IMG/VR virus record: IMGVR_UViG_3300029258_001395
Span: 1 to 22,423 of that record
Origin: a virus
Strand: one strand, 5' to 3'
Length of the DNA stretch: 22,423 bases
In this document: positions 4,250 to 12,803 of the stretch, one piece after another
Layout: each line of letters begins with the position of its first letter
How positions within the stretch are numbered: the first letter of the stretch is position 1
Program-made: the position numbers and the translations under genes
The notes under the pieces: model-generated
The model's database searches: none
Seen by the model: only the letters and a program-made list of their open reading frames with translations
What the model was told of the DNA's origin: nothing

Positions 4250-4849
4250 ATGACTATTGATCTTATACCAGAAGACGGTCCACCCCCGTCGGCCAACACC
4301 ATACCGTCCGAGTTACCCCCACGGGTATCCGCAGCGTCAAAAACAGTTGAGCTGCTCGTGCATCACGGTCTAGAGGTTAACATGTCTGAAGAGGACAAAG
4401 AGCTCGCGGAGGAGGTCGTGACCATATTTGCTGAGAGTCCGGAGGCCGCTGCAAAGGCCGTACCACAAAAACGTATGGCAAAAATGACCCCACCGGCCCT
4501 CCGGGCTATCGATGGAATGCTGCGAGAGTTCAGCCACGCGGTCGTAGACAGCTCGGTGCAGGTACGTCACTATGTTACAAACAAACTGATAGAAGAGACG
4601 GCAAACCCAGACCCTCGCGTGCGTATTAAGGCATTGGAGCTGCTGGGTAAGATCAGTGACGTAGGGCTGTTTACCGATAAGCGGGAGGTAACCGTGACCC
4701 ACCAGACAGCCGAAGACCTGCGAGAAAGCCTCCGTGCCAAGCTTAGCAAGCTTGTGGACGTGACACCGGTTGAAGATGCCGAGGTTATCGAGGAGCCCGT
4801 GCCCGACCCCGACGATCTGTTGGCTATCTGGGACAAGAGCGATGACTGA
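4250..4849 (+). CDS. terS: Terminase small subunit
   Basis: This 199-aa protein precedes the large terminase by one small gene. Terminase small subunits bind phage DNA at the packaging site and load the large subunit onto it. The central part (TPPALRAIDGMLREFSHAVV, then HYVTNKLIEETANPDPRVRIKALELLGKISDVGLFTDK) has the helical repeat and 'NpDpRvRlkALElLGKi' pattern I know from small terminases of podovirus-like metagenomic phages. The tail is acidic. ATG 4250 has no ribosome site and may be leaderless. An internal ATG at 4382 (MSEEDKEL) has AGAGG seven bases upstream and is an alternative start. The stop overlaps the next gene by 8 nt (ATGACTGA). Confidence 0.8.
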   Translation: MTIDLIPEDGPPPSANTIPSELPPRVSAASKTVELLVHHGLEVNMSEEDKELAEEVVTIFAESPEAAAKAVPQKRMAKMTPPALRAIDGMLREFSHAVVDSSVQVRHYVTNKLIEETANPDPRVRIKALELLGKISDVGLFTDKREVTVTHQTAEDLRESLRAKLSKLVDVTPVEDAEVIEEPVPDPDDLLAIWDKSDD

Positions 4850-5129
4850 GATCGTGTATCTACCCGGTGCTCGTGAAGCGGCACGGGATTTTGCGGCGAA
4901 CGAGAACCGTGAGCCCGTGGAGTCAGTCGTGAATCATCTTGGCCATTTGCTTGAGCTTGCCAAGACCGGCGCGCTTGTAGGGCTCACCACCGTGCCTAGG
5001 TTTCACGACGGCAGCGCGTCATATAGTCTAGTAGGCCAAGTTGGCGGCTATACCATGCTGGGCGCGCTTGAGTGCGTCAAAATGCACGTAATTGACATAA
5101 ACATGGACGCTGCGGTCGAGGATGACTGA
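4842..5129 (+). CDS. Small conserved phage protein (95 aa)
   Basis: It starts at ATG 4842 inside the end of the terminase small gene (shared ATGACTGA), and its own stop lies in the same ATGACTGA overlap with the large terminase. All three genes are therefore translationally coupled. The N-terminal half is helical and acidic (REPVESVVNHLGHLLELAKT). The C-terminal half has GALVGLTTVPRFHDGSASY and a run of small residues (GQVGGYTMLGALECVK). From memory this matches short phage proteins with 'GalvglavV...DGs....w' and 'lLGai' motifs, whose role is unknown. Its place between the two terminase genes suggests a packaging accessory role, but that is inference. Confidence 0.75.
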   Translation: MTEIVYLPGAREAARDFAANENREPVESVVNHLGHLLELAKTGALVGLTTVPRFHDGSASYSLVGQVGGYTMLGALECVKMHVIDINMDAAVEDD

Positions 5130-6666
5130 CGCTGGGTTTACCCAAGATGAGCTCCAACAGATGCTGGCTAACTTGGACAAGTTCACGCCAGACGAAGTTG
5201 CTGAGGTATACAAGATTGTCGAAGAGCTAGAGCGCCGTGAAAACCAAAAAGCGGTGCAGGATGATCTCATTGAGTTCTGCAAGCGCATGCAACCTGACTA
5301 TAAAGTCGGGCGACACCACCGTATTTTGGCCGATAAGCTCATGGCTATTGAGCGAGGCGAGGCAGACCGAATCTGCGTGAATATCCCACCCCGTCACGGT
5401 AAATCGCAGCTCGTATCAATTTTCTATCCTGCGTGGTTTCTCGGGCGGAATCCGAATAAGAAGGTCATGATGGTATCTCACACCACGGACCTCGCCGTGG
5501 ACTTTGGCCGCAAGGTGCGAAACTTGATCGCCACGCCGGAGTATCAGGCCATTTTCCCCAACGCCGCTCTTGCCGCAGACTCTAAGTCTGCCGGGCGCTG
5601 GAATACAACCCAAGGAGGTGAGTATTTCGCCTGTGGCGTTGGCTCCGCTCTCGCCGGTCGCGGTGCAGACCTCCTGCTGATCGACGATCCACATTCAGAA
5701 CAGGATGTAATTAACGGAAACTTTGGAGTTTTTGAGAAAGCCTACGAGTGGTTTACCTACGGTGCGCGGACTCGTCTCATGCCGGGCGGTCGCGTTGCAG
5801 TTGTGCAGACTCGCTGGCACATGGACGACCTTACCGGGCGACTTGTACGGGATATGGTACAAAATGACGGTGCAGACCAGTACGAGGTCGTGGAGCTGCC
5901 GGCGATTCTGGAGAAAGAAGACCCGGAAACGGGGGATATAATTGAGCGCCCGTTGTGGCCTGAGTTTTTTGATCTGCCCGCGCTAAAACGCACAAAAGCG
6001 TCGATGCCGGTGTTTCAGTGGAACGCGCAGTATCAACAGAATCCAACGTCCGAAGAAGCCGCCATTGTGAAGCGCGAGTGGTGGAAATTATGGGGCAAAG
6101 ACACCCCGCCCCAGTGCGAATATATCATTTCGTCTCTCGACGCCGCTGCCGAGAAAAACAACCGTGCGGACTTTACGGCACTCACGACATGGGGCGTGTT
6201 TCTCAACGAAGAGACGGGCGCACACGAGCTGATTCTCCTCAATTCGCTCAAAGAGCGTATGGAGTTCCCCGAACTCAAGGCGGCATGTCTTGAACATTGG
6301 CGTGAGTGGGAACCAGATGCGTTCATCGTGGAGAAAAAATCGGCGGGTGTGGCGATCTACCAAGAACTACGCCGCATGGGCATCCCCGTGCAGGAGTACA
6401 CACCGCACCGTGGGACGGGGGACAAGGTGGCGCGACTGAACTCAGTTGCAGATATTATCGCGTCAGGGCTCGTATGGGTTCCTCCGCGCCGCTGGGCCGA
6501 GGAGGTTGTAGAAGAAGTCGCGGCCTTCCCCTTCGGCGCACATGACGACTTGGTGGACTCTACGACTATGGCACTCATGCGATTCCGCCAAGGCGGGTTT
6601 ATTCGCCTACCGACCGATCAAGAGGATGAAGGGTTGCCATACCGTAGAAAAGTCGAGTATTACTAA
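5122..6666 (+). CDS. terL: Terminase large subunit
   Basis: This 514-aa protein is the ATP-driven motor and nuclease that packages DNA into the prohead through the portal. The N-terminal ATPase domain shows a Walker A-like P-loop PPRHGKSQ (residues 89-96), Walker B LLLIDDP (184-190) and a coupling motif QTRWHMDDLTGR (229-240). The C-terminal RNase H-like nuclease shows SSLDAA (D340), a second acidic site near D350, DAFIVEKKSAG (from 399) and HDDLVDS (474-480) as the last metal-binding acidic pair. Length and motif order are normal for the family. ATG 5122 overlaps the previous stop by 8 nt. All key residues are present, so it is probably active. Confidence 0.97.
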   Translation: MTDAGFTQDELQQMLANLDKFTPDEVAEVYKIVEELERRENQKAVQDDLIEFCKRMQPDYKVGRHHRILADKLMAIERGEADRICVNIPPRHGKSQLVSIFYPAWFLGRNPNKKVMMVSHTTDLAVDFGRKVRNLIATPEYQAIFPNAALAADSKSAGRWNTTQGGEYFACGVGSALAGRGADLLLIDDPHSEQDVINGNFGVFEKAYEWFTYGARTRLMPGGRVAVVQTRWHMDDLTGRLVRDMVQNDGADQYEVVELPAILEKEDPETGDIIERPLWPEFFDLPALKRTKASMPVFQWNAQYQQNPTSEEAAIVKREWWKLWGKDTPPQCEYIISSLDAAAEKNNRADFTALTTWGVFLNEETGAHELILLNSLKERMEFPELKAACLEHWREWEPDAFIVEKKSAGVAIYQELRRMGIPVQEYTPHRGTGDKVARLNSVADIIASGLVWVPPRRWAEEVVEEVAAFPFGAHDDLVDSTTMALMRFRQGGFIRLPTDQEDEGLPYRRKVEYY

Positions 6667-6692
6667 CCAAACTCTGCATGGGGGGTATACCT

Positions 6693-9203
6693 ATGGCCAT
6701 CGAGAAAGCAATGACTCCGTTGGACTACACCGAGTTCGACCAAGATTTGCCGGATGAGGACGGTGAAATCGAGATCGAGATTGTGAATCCAGATGCAGTT
6801 GCCATAAGCGATGACGAAGAGGCACTCATTCTCGATTTCACGGGCGAAGTGACCGAGGAACTCGTAGGACCCGAGCACGACTCGAATCTCGCGGAGTTCA
6901 TCGACGACGATACACTGCGCTCAATGGCCTCAGAGCTAGTCGAAGACTTCGACGCGGATCGGCAGTCGCGAAAAGAGTGGGCTACAGCCTATGTAAAAGG
7001 ACTCGATCTTCTCGGTATGAAGATTGAGGACCGCGATCAGCCGTGGCAAGGCGCCTCCGGTGTATTCCACCCGATGCTTACAGAAGCGGTTGTGCGTTTT
7101 CAGGCGCAGGCTATGGGGGAGATCTTTCCTGCCTCCGGTCCCGCGCGGAGTAAGATTGTCGGTAAAATGACTCCGGAGAAGACCGCGCAGGCCGAGCGCG
7201 TGCAGAACGAGTTGAACTATCAGCTCACCGAAGCCATGCCTGAATACCGTGATGAGCTGGAGCAGATGCTGTTCCGTCTGCCGCTGGCGGGCTCTGCATT
7301 CAAGAAAATCTACTACGATCCCATCTTCGAGCGCCCTGCGGCTATGTTTGTCCCGGCAGAAGATTTCGTCGTGTCCTACGGTGCCTCGGACCTTATGGCC
7401 TGTGAGCGCTATACGCACGTCATGAAGAAGTCCTCCATCGAGGTCATGAAACTACAAGCGGCGGGGTTTTATCGCGATGTAGAGCTGCCTGCGCCGGCAC
7501 CGGATATTTCGGACATCCAAGCCAAGTATGACGAGCTGAGCGGTGAAGAAGCTGTCGTCGAGGACGACGACCGGCACACTATCCTTGAGATGCATGTGAC
7601 TCTGAACATGCCCGAGGAGTTTGATGATCCCGAGGGGCTGCCTCGCCCCTATATTGTGACTATCGACAAATCGTCGCTCACCGTGTTGGCGATCCGCCGC
7701 AACTGGTTGGAGGACGACCCCAAGAAACACAAGCGGATGCACTTCGTGCACTACCGGTACCTGCCCGGTATGGGGTTCTATGGCACTGGGCTCATTCACC
7801 TCATCGGAGGGCTTGCGAAATCTGCGACGTCTATTCTGCGTCAGCTTGTTGATGCCGGGACTCTGTCGAACCTCCCTGCGGGGCTCAAGGCCAAGGGCAT
7901 GCGGATCGTTGGGGATAACACACCGCTTATGCCGGGTGAATGGCGAGATGTGGACGTGCCGGGCGGCACACTACGAGAATCTCTCTTCCCGCTACCCTAC
8001 AAAGAACCGTCGGGGGTGCTGTACCAGCTGCTGGGGAATATCGTCGAGGAGGGCCGGCGCATCGGTTCGGTGGCCGACGTGCAGGTTGGGAATATGAACC
8101 CCGAGGCTCCGGTGGGCACGACACTTGCGCTTCTTGAACGGTCGATGAAGGTGATGAGCGGTGTGCAGGCCCGCCTGCACGCGGCGATGCGCCGAGAACT
8201 CCGACTGATTGCGGCGATTATCCGTGACTTCATGCCGGAGGAGTACGACTACGACGTCGAGCGGGACGGCAACTTCAACCGACGCAGCGATTTTGATTCG
8301 CGGGTAGACGTGATTCCTGTGTCTGACCCCAATGCGGCAACGATGGCCCAGCGGGTCGTGCAGTATCAGGCCGCGCTTCAGCTCGCGCAGCAAGCGCCTC
8401 AACTCTATGATCTTGGTAAACTTCACCGGCAGATGCTGGAGGTGCTTGGCATCCAAGACGCCGACGACATCATCAAGTTGCCCGAGGATATCAAACCGAA
8501 AGACCCCGTCACCGAGAACATGGCTATCCTGAAGCAAGAGCCGGTGAAGGTGTTCGCATATCAAGACCACGCAGCCCACCTGCAGGTCCACATGGCGGCG
8601 ATGCAGGACCCGAAACTGCAGCAGATTGTGGGGCAGTCGCCGTTTGCGGCTGCTATCGGGAACGCCATGGCGGCACACATTACAGAACACGTTGCCATGC
8701 AGTACAGGACTGACATCCAGAAACAGCTTGGTGTGGAACTTCCGGACCCCGAGGCTCCGCTGCCCGAGGATGTGGAGCGCGAGGTATCGCGCCTCGCCGC
8801 CGCTGCCGCTACTAAGCTCCTGCAGAAGGATCAGATGGAGGCTCGCCAGCAGCAGGCCCAGAAAGAAGCCCAAGATCCGCTCAACATCATCCAGCGCAAA
8901 GAGCTGGAGCTCAAAGAGCGCGAGCTGGTGTTGAAGGAGAAAGAAGCACAACACGATGCGCTGCTGGACCTTGAAAAGCTCATGCTCGAGGAGAAGGTCA
9001 AGCTTGGGAATATCGGAGTCCAAGAAGAGCGCATTGCTGCTGAAGATCGTCGCGCCGGAGCCCAAATCGGTAAGGACATCGTGTCTCAGCTCGTGAAAGA
9101 GGCGACGCAATCACGCCAGAAAGGCGCAGAACTCGGCATGCGTGCCGCAGAGTCTATGATGAGAGGAGGCCAGAATGGACCCACTGACGCTACTAAAGGA
9201 TAA
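6693..9203 (+). CDS. Portal protein
   Basis: I start at ATG 6693 (MAIEKAMTPLDYTEF), with a G-rich ribosome site 7 nt upstream; ATG 6678 is an alternative without one. The protein is 836 aa. Portal proteins form the dodecameric ring at the capsid vertex through which DNA passes. After an acidic N-terminus, the core has QPWQGASGVFHPMLTEAVVR, the wing/stem-like stretch with KSATSILRQLVDAGTLSNLP, and VGNMNPEAPVGTTLALLER, which I recognise from large podovirus-like portals. From about residue 640 the C-terminus becomes a long, highly charged coiled coil (KELELKERELVLKEKEAQ), like the barrel helices of long portals. It sits directly after terL, as expected. Confidence 0.93.
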   Translation: MAIEKAMTPLDYTEFDQDLPDEDGEIEIEIVNPDAVAISDDEEALILDFTGEVTEELVGPEHDSNLAEFIDDDTLRSMASELVEDFDADRQSRKEWATAYVKGLDLLGMKIEDRDQPWQGASGVFHPMLTEAVVRFQAQAMGEIFPASGPARSKIVGKMTPEKTAQAERVQNELNYQLTEAMPEYRDELEQMLFRLPLAGSAFKKIYYDPIFERPAAMFVPAEDFVVSYGASDLMACERYTHVMKKSSIEVMKLQAAGFYRDVELPAPAPDISDIQAKYDELSGEEAVVEDDDRHTILEMHVTLNMPEEFDDPEGLPRPYIVTIDKSSLTVLAIRRNWLEDDPKKHKRMHFVHYRYLPGMGFYGTGLIHLIGGLAKSATSILRQLVDAGTLSNLPAGLKAKGMRIVGDNTPLMPGEWRDVDVPGGTLRESLFPLPYKEPSGVLYQLLGNIVEEGRRIGSVADVQVGNMNPEAPVGTTLALLERSMKVMSGVQARLHAAMRRELRLIAAIIRDFMPEEYDYDVERDGNFNRRSDFDSRVDVIPVSDPNAATMAQRVVQYQAALQLAQQAPQLYDLGKLHRQMLEVLGIQDADDIIKLPEDIKPKDPVTENMAILKQEPVKVFAYQDHAAHLQVHMAAMQDPKLQQIVGQSPFAAAIGNAMAAHITEHVAMQYRTDIQKQLGVELPDPEAPLPEDVEREVSRLAAAAATKLLQKDQMEARQQQAQKEAQDPLNIIQRKELELKERELVLKEKEAQHDALLDLEKLMLEEKVKLGNIGVQEERIAAEDRRAGAQIGKDIVSQLVKEATQSRQKGAELGMRAAESMMRGGQNGPTDATKG

Positions 9204-9357
9204 ACTAAACGGCAGCCGACAGGCAATTGGCGAGTTTCTCTTGTCAGGCGGCGCCCGCGACTACGAGGCGTATATTCGCGCCACTGCGCGCGCGGCTACG
9301 CTTGACAGCGTTATCCAAGAGATTGAGGACATCGAGCGGCGTTATCTCGAGTCTTAA
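9175..9357 (+). CDS. Small helical phage protein (60 aa)
   Basis: ATG 9175 lies inside the 3' end of the portal gene, behind GAGGAGG, and overlaps it by 29 nt in another frame. The protein (MDPLTLLKDKLNGSRQAIGE, ending RRYLES) is helical and has a conserved-looking YEAYIRATARAATLDSVI segment. Short proteins of this type commonly follow portal genes in related phages, from memory. Its function is unknown. The overlap and position suggest coupled translation and a head-related role. Confidence 0.8.
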   Translation: MDPLTLLKDKLNGSRQAIGEFLLSGGARDYEAYIRATARAATLDSVIQEIEDIERRYLES

Positions 9358-9419
9358 ACTATCCGGGCACTCCGGTGACGGCATCAGCGGGCCGAGATCG
9401 CTGCAAACGAGGTAGGGTT

Positions 9420-9785
9420 ATGTACCAGCCATCGCAACTAGACGAGAAGATCACTAACAAGCTACCTGAGCCATCCGGCTACAAGCTGTTGATCGCAATG
9501 CTTGAGACGAGCGAGAAGACCGAGGGCGGGCTCTATATGCCCGACACGCTAAAATCCATGGAGGATACCGCGTCTATTATCGGGTTCGTGCTTAAAGCCG
9601 GACCGGACGCGTATACCGACACCGCCAAGTTTCCGACAGGTGCGTACTGTAAGGAGGGGGATTTTGTGATCTTCCGTTCCTATTCTGGCACGCGCTTCAA
9701 GATTGGGGACAAAGAGTTTCGGCTTATCAACGATGATACGGTCGAGGCAGTGGTTGATGATCCGCGTGGATATAAGAGGGCGTGA
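9420..9785 (+). CDS. GroES-like co-chaperonin
   Basis: The protein is 121 aa from ATG 9420 (MYQPSQLDEKITNKLPEP), just after GAGGTAGGG. It fits the Cpn10/GroES fold: PSGYKLLIAML (18-28), a mobile-loop equivalent EKTEGGLYMPDT (32-43) with the conserved Gly pair followed by a hydrophobic LYM tripeptide, then GFVLKAGPDAY, CKEGDFVIF (77-85) and FKIGDKEFRLINDDTVEAVV (93-112). GroES caps GroEL and helps proteins fold; phage versions such as T4 gp31 help fold the capsid protein. No GroEL gene is in the window, so it presumably works with the host chaperonin. It sits between portal and scaffold, close to the capsid gene. Confidence 0.88.
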   Translation: MYQPSQLDEKITNKLPEPSGYKLLIAMLETSEKTEGGLYMPDTLKSMEDTASIIGFVLKAGPDAYTDTAKFPTGAYCKEGDFVIFRSYSGTRFKIGDKEFRLINDDTVEAVVDDPRGYKRA

Positions 9786-9787
9786 CA

Positions 9788-10702
9788 ATGAGCGAAGCTA
9801 CCGAGAACCCGGAAGTCGAGAACGAGAACGACGAGCTCGAGATCGAAGTCGTAGATGATGTGCCCGAGGATCAGAAACCTCGCCGCGCCGAAGATGCGAA
9901 GCCAAACGTCCCCGAGGACGATGAGATCGAGAACTACAGCGAGTCGGTGCAGAAACGCATCAAGCAGCTGAAGTTCGAGTTCCATGAGGCTGAACGTCAG
10001 AAAGCAGCGGCCGCGCGTGAGCGTGAGGAGGCCGTCAAGTATGCGCAGCAGGTGCTGGAGCAGAACCGCAAACTGCAGGAGCAGCTTCAGAAAGGGCAAA
10101 GCGCCGTCGTGGAGCAGGCCAAAGGCCGTCTGGAGGTAGAGGTCGCCTCCGCCCGCGCAGCGTATAAGGCCGCCTATGAGGCCGGCGATGCGGATGCGCT
10201 AGCGGATGCGCAAGAAAAACTCATCGATTTGCGCGGCCGCATGATGCAGCTCCAGACTTACCGGCCGCCTCAGCCGGAGCGGGTGGCGGATGTGCGCACG
10301 CCGCAACCACAACCCCAACAACCGCAAGTTCAGCTGTCTCCTCGGCAGCGTGACTGGCTAAGTAAAAATGACTGGTATGGTAAAGACGGTCGGATGACGG
10401 GTTTCGCTCTTGGCGTGCATGAAGAGTTGATGCAACGCGGCGTTGATCCAGACAGTGAAAAGTATTATAGTGAAGTAGACGCCGCTATGCGGCAGCACTT
10501 CGCTGATAGGTTTTCTGACGGAGAGAGTGAGGTAAGCGCTCCTGTTAAGAAAGCGGCTCCCGTGGTAGCCCCGGCGGCGAGAAACGCCAAAACGCCACGC
10601 AAGGTCCAGCTTACCGCAACACAAGACGCCCTCCGCAAACGGCTGGGTCTCACGAGAGAGCAGTACGTAGCGCAACTTTTGAAGGAAGCACGCAATGGTT
10701 AA
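9788..10702 (+). CDS. Scaffold-like protein
   Basis: The protein is 304 aa from ATG 9788 (MSEATENPEVENENDELE); a GTG at 9782, overlapping the previous stop, is also possible. The first 50 residues are very acidic. A long charged coiled coil follows (about residues 55-160), then a Pro/Gln-rich linker (RTPQPQPQQPQVQL), a globular-looking segment with RQRDWLSKNDWYGKDGRM, and a basic C-terminus ending KEARNG. An acidic start, coiled coil and basic tail, placed shortly before the capsid gene, is the usual build of a capsid scaffolding protein, which directs prohead assembly and then leaves. The role is inferred from this composition and position. Confidence 0.75.
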   Translation: MSEATENPEVENENDELEIEVVDDVPEDQKPRRAEDAKPNVPEDDEIENYSESVQKRIKQLKFEFHEAERQKAAAAREREEAVKYAQQVLEQNRKLQEQLQKGQSAVVEQAKGRLEVEVASARAAYKAAYEAGDADALADAQEKLIDLRGRMMQLQTYRPPQPERVADVRTPQPQPQQPQVQLSPRQRDWLSKNDWYGKDGRMTGFALGVHEELMQRGVDPDSEKYYSEVDAAMRQHFADRFSDGESEVSAPVKKAAPVVAPAARNAKTPRKVQLTATQDALRKRLGLTREQYVAQLLKEARNG

Positions 10703-11141
10703 CCGCACACCCCGCACCCTTGAGACGCGCGAACAGTCCACGCGTAAACGCACTTGGACTCGTCCGTCTGCGTTGCCGACTCCCGAACCCCGTGACGGTA
10801 TGAAGTTCCGGTGGATTCGCACCTCGACCCTTGGCAACTCGGACAATCCTAACGTCTCGGCTCGCTTCCGCGAGGGGTACACGCCGGTCAAAGCCGCTGA
10901 CCACCCTGAACTTCAAGTTATCTCAGACCTCGATTCGCGGTTTAAGGATAACATCGAAGTGGGTGGGTTGCTTCTATGTTCGATTCCGGCGGAGCTTGCC
11001 GATGATCGCATCGCCGCGCAGCTTGATAGCGCATCGGCCCAGATCGAGGCAGTTGACAACAACTACCTGCGGCAATCCGACCCCCGTATGCCCGTTCTAA
11101 GACCAGAGCGGAATACGCGACTTTCGTTTGGATCGGAGTAA
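10695..11141 (+). CDS. Conserved phage head-region protein (148 aa)
   Basis: It starts at ATG 10695, inside the last codons of the scaffold gene, with GAAGGAAG upstream. The N-terminus is very basic (TRKRTWTRPSALPTPEPRDG). It then has FRWIRTSTLGNSDNPNVSAR, a REGYTPVKAADHPELQVISD segment and FKDNIEVGGLLLCSIPAELAD. From memory, 'NvS.rfReGyepVka.dhPel' with 'd.I..GgLlLck.P.e' marks a widespread phage family annotated only as hypothetical or structural. It lies between scaffold and decoration-like genes, so a head role is likely. Its stop codon lies in the loop of a 7-bp hairpin (11131-11148). Confidence 0.8.
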   Translation: MVNRTPRTLETREQSTRKRTWTRPSALPTPEPRDGMKFRWIRTSTLGNSDNPNVSARFREGYTPVKAADHPELQVISDLDSRFKDNIEVGGLLLCSIPAELADDRIAAQLDSASAQIEAVDNNYLRQSDPRMPVLRPERNTRLSFGSE

Positions 11142-11148
11142 TCCGATC
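11131..11148. repeat. Hairpin spanning a stop codon
   Basis: GATCGGA (11131-11137), loop GTAA, TCCGATC (11142-11148). The TAA stop of the preceding gene lies in the loop. There is no T-run, so it is not a clear terminator. It could be an mRNA processing or stability element just before the decoration and capsid genes. Confidence 0.55.
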
Positions 11149-11176
11149 TGAGTAACCCCTGTCTTGGAGAAGTGTC

Positions 11177-11797
11177 ATGGCTACCACTGCCACTCCCTAT
11201 GGCCTTCGTCCCGTGAAGCGGGCTGACGGCCTCCCCTATGCTGGGGCCACGTCCCAGTATCTCATCGACCCGGCTGGAGAGGGTACGAACCTCTTCTACG
11301 GTCAAGTCGTCCACATTGGCGCTGATGGTTACATCGCTCTCAGCACCGCAACTGGCGCCGACGGCACCACGAATGCTCTTCCGACCGGTACGAACCTTAC
11401 CGGCTCGATTGGTGTGTTCGTTGGTTGCGAATACGTCAACGCTCAAGGTCAGGTCATCCACTCGCAGTACTACCCCTCGGGTTATGTTGCGCCGACCGGT
11501 ACCTCGATCAAAGCGTATGTCGTCGACGATCCCAACGTTCTCTTCCAAGCTCAGCTGGACGGCGGTATCGACCAGTCTGACATCGGGGCGAACACCTTCT
11601 TTGCCGCTGCTCAGAGCACCTCGACCGGGTCGACCGCGACGGGTAACTCGACTTCGGCTCTGGAGTCCACCACCGTTACCACCACGGCGGCTTTCCGTAT
11701 CGTGGCGGCGGTTTCGCCGATCAGCGACGCCTATCCGGACGTTCTGGTCAAGTTCAACCCCGGCTATCACAGCCTGACCAACGCTGTTGGCCTGTAA
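11177..11797 (+). CDS. Head decoration-like structural protein (206 aa)
   Basis: It starts at ATG 11177 behind GGAG. The N-terminus, MATTATPYGLRPVKRADGLP, followed by GTNLFYGQVVHIGADGYI, is the pattern of phage head proteins encoded next to the major capsid gene ('apfGLrpv......G......y.i.......f.Gd.V'). I regard it as a likely capsid decoration protein. The protein is rich in Thr, Ser, Gly and Ala, with a Ser/Thr-rich stretch near residues 145-170 (STSTGSTATGNSTSALE), and probably all beta. No signal peptide or enzymatic motif is seen. It directly precedes the capsid gene, 14 nt away. Confidence 0.75.
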   Translation: MATTATPYGLRPVKRADGLPYAGATSQYLIDPAGEGTNLFYGQVVHIGADGYIALSTATGADGTTNALPTGTNLTGSIGVFVGCEYVNAQGQVIHSQYYPSGYVAPTGTSIKAYVVDDPNVLFQAQLDGGIDQSDIGANTFFAAAQSTSTGSTATGNSTSALESTTVTTTAAFRIVAAVSPISDAYPDVLVKFNPGYHSLTNAVGL

Positions 11798-11811
11798 AGG
11801 AGGGCTGAAAT

Positions 11812-12717
11812 ATGGCTATCTCTCGCGCCCAGCTCCTTAAGGAGCTTCTGCCGGGTCTCAACGCGCTGTTCGGTATGGAGTACGAAAAGTACGAAAACGA
11901 GCACGCTGAGATTTACGAAACCGAAACCTCCGAACGTTCGTTCGAGGAAGAGGTCAAACTTTCGGGCTTCGGCGCTGCGCCGGTAAAAGCTGAAGGTTCG
12001 GCTATCTCCTACGACAACGCACAAGAGGCGTTCACCGCTCGGTATACGCACGAGACGGTCGCTATGGGTTTCTCCATCACTGAAGAAGCGATGGAAGACA
12101 ACCTGTATGACTCGCTCTCGGCGCGCTATACCAAAGCACTCGCTCGCGCTATGGCGTACACCAAGCAGGTCAAGGCAGCGTCGCTGCTCAACACCGGGTT
12201 TGATGTATTCCGTGCGGGTGACGGCGCCTTCCTGTTCTCGGCCTCGCACCCGACTGTGGCCGGTAGCAACAACCGCAACAAGCCGTCGGTTGATGCGGAC
12301 CTCAACGAGACCTCGCTCGAGCAGGCTGTGATTGATATCGCTGCCTACGTTGATGAGCGTGGCCTGCTGATTGCGGCTCGTCCGCGCAAGCTGATCGTTC
12401 CCCCGGCGCTGATGTTCGTAGCCACCCGTCTGCTGCAGACGGAGCTGCGCGTTGGCACCGCCGACAACGATCTGAACGCGCTCAAGTCGAACGGTTCGAT
12501 CCCCGAAGGCTACCGGGTCAACCACTACCTGACGGACAATGACGCGTGGTTCCTGACCACCGACATTCCGAACGGCATGAAGCACTTCGTGCGCACGCCG
12601 ATGACGACGTCAATGGATGGTGATTTTGACACCGGCAACGTTCGCTACAAGGCCCGTGAACGTTACTCATTTGGCGTAAGCGACCCGCTGGCGATCTACG
12701 GCTCGCCCGGCGCCTAA
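11812..12717 (+). CDS. Major capsid protein
   Basis: The protein is 301 aa from ATG 11812, behind AAGGAGGG, one of the best ribosome sites in the window. The sequence has EKYENEHAEIYETETSERSF, YTHETVAMGFSITEEAMED, YTKALARAMAYTKQVKAASL, then LFSASHPTVAGSNNRN and a C-terminal MTTSMDGDFDTGNVRYKARE. These motifs fit the phage major head protein family with a Mu gpT-like pattern ('h.....gf.iteEa..d', 'LfS..HP'). It builds the capsid shell. It follows scaffold and decoration genes and is closed by a strong terminator, as for a highly expressed gene. Its first residues (ISRAQ) also occur at the start of the protein at 17404. Confidence 0.92.
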   Translation: MAISRAQLLKELLPGLNALFGMEYEKYENEHAEIYETETSERSFEEEVKLSGFGAAPVKAEGSAISYDNAQEAFTARYTHETVAMGFSITEEAMEDNLYDSLSARYTKALARAMAYTKQVKAASLLNTGFDVFRAGDGAFLFSASHPTVAGSNNRNKPSVDADLNETSLEQAVIDIAAYVDERGLLIAARPRKLIVPPALMFVATRLLQTELRVGTADNDLNALKSNGSIPEGYRVNHYLTDNDAWFLTTDIPNGMKHFVRTPMTTSMDGDFDTGNVRYKARERYSFGVSDPLAIYGSPGA

Positions 12718-12742
12718 TAAAAACAAGGACTTAGGTCTGGTT

Positions 12743-12771
12743 AAGCCCCGCTTCGGCGGGGCTTTTCTTTT
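12743..12771 (+). terminator. Intrinsic terminator after the capsid gene
   Basis: AAGCCCCGC (12743-12751), loop TTCG, GCGGGGCTT (12756-12764), followed by a T-rich tail. The stem of 9 bp on a UUCG tetraloop is very stable. It closes the head-gene transcript before the HNH gene. Confidence 0.93.
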
Positions 12772-12774
12772 ATG

Positions 12775-12802
12775 TTGACGTGAGGTCCTAATCGGATATA
12801 TT
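12775..12802 (+). promoter_or_regulatory. Sigma70-like promoter of the HNH gene
   Basis: TTGACG (12775-12780), a 16-nt spacer and TATATT (12797-12802), five of six matches in each box. It predicts a start near 12808-12810, about 20 nt before ATG 12829. It starts right after the capsid terminator and would also feed the downstream structural and lysis genes. Confidence 0.75.
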
Positions 12803-12803
12803 A

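Noticed and set aside
7992-9110. 372-codon minus-strand frame within the portal gene
   Set aside because: It is the reverse-strand shadow of a well-supported portal protein and shows no recognisable motifs.
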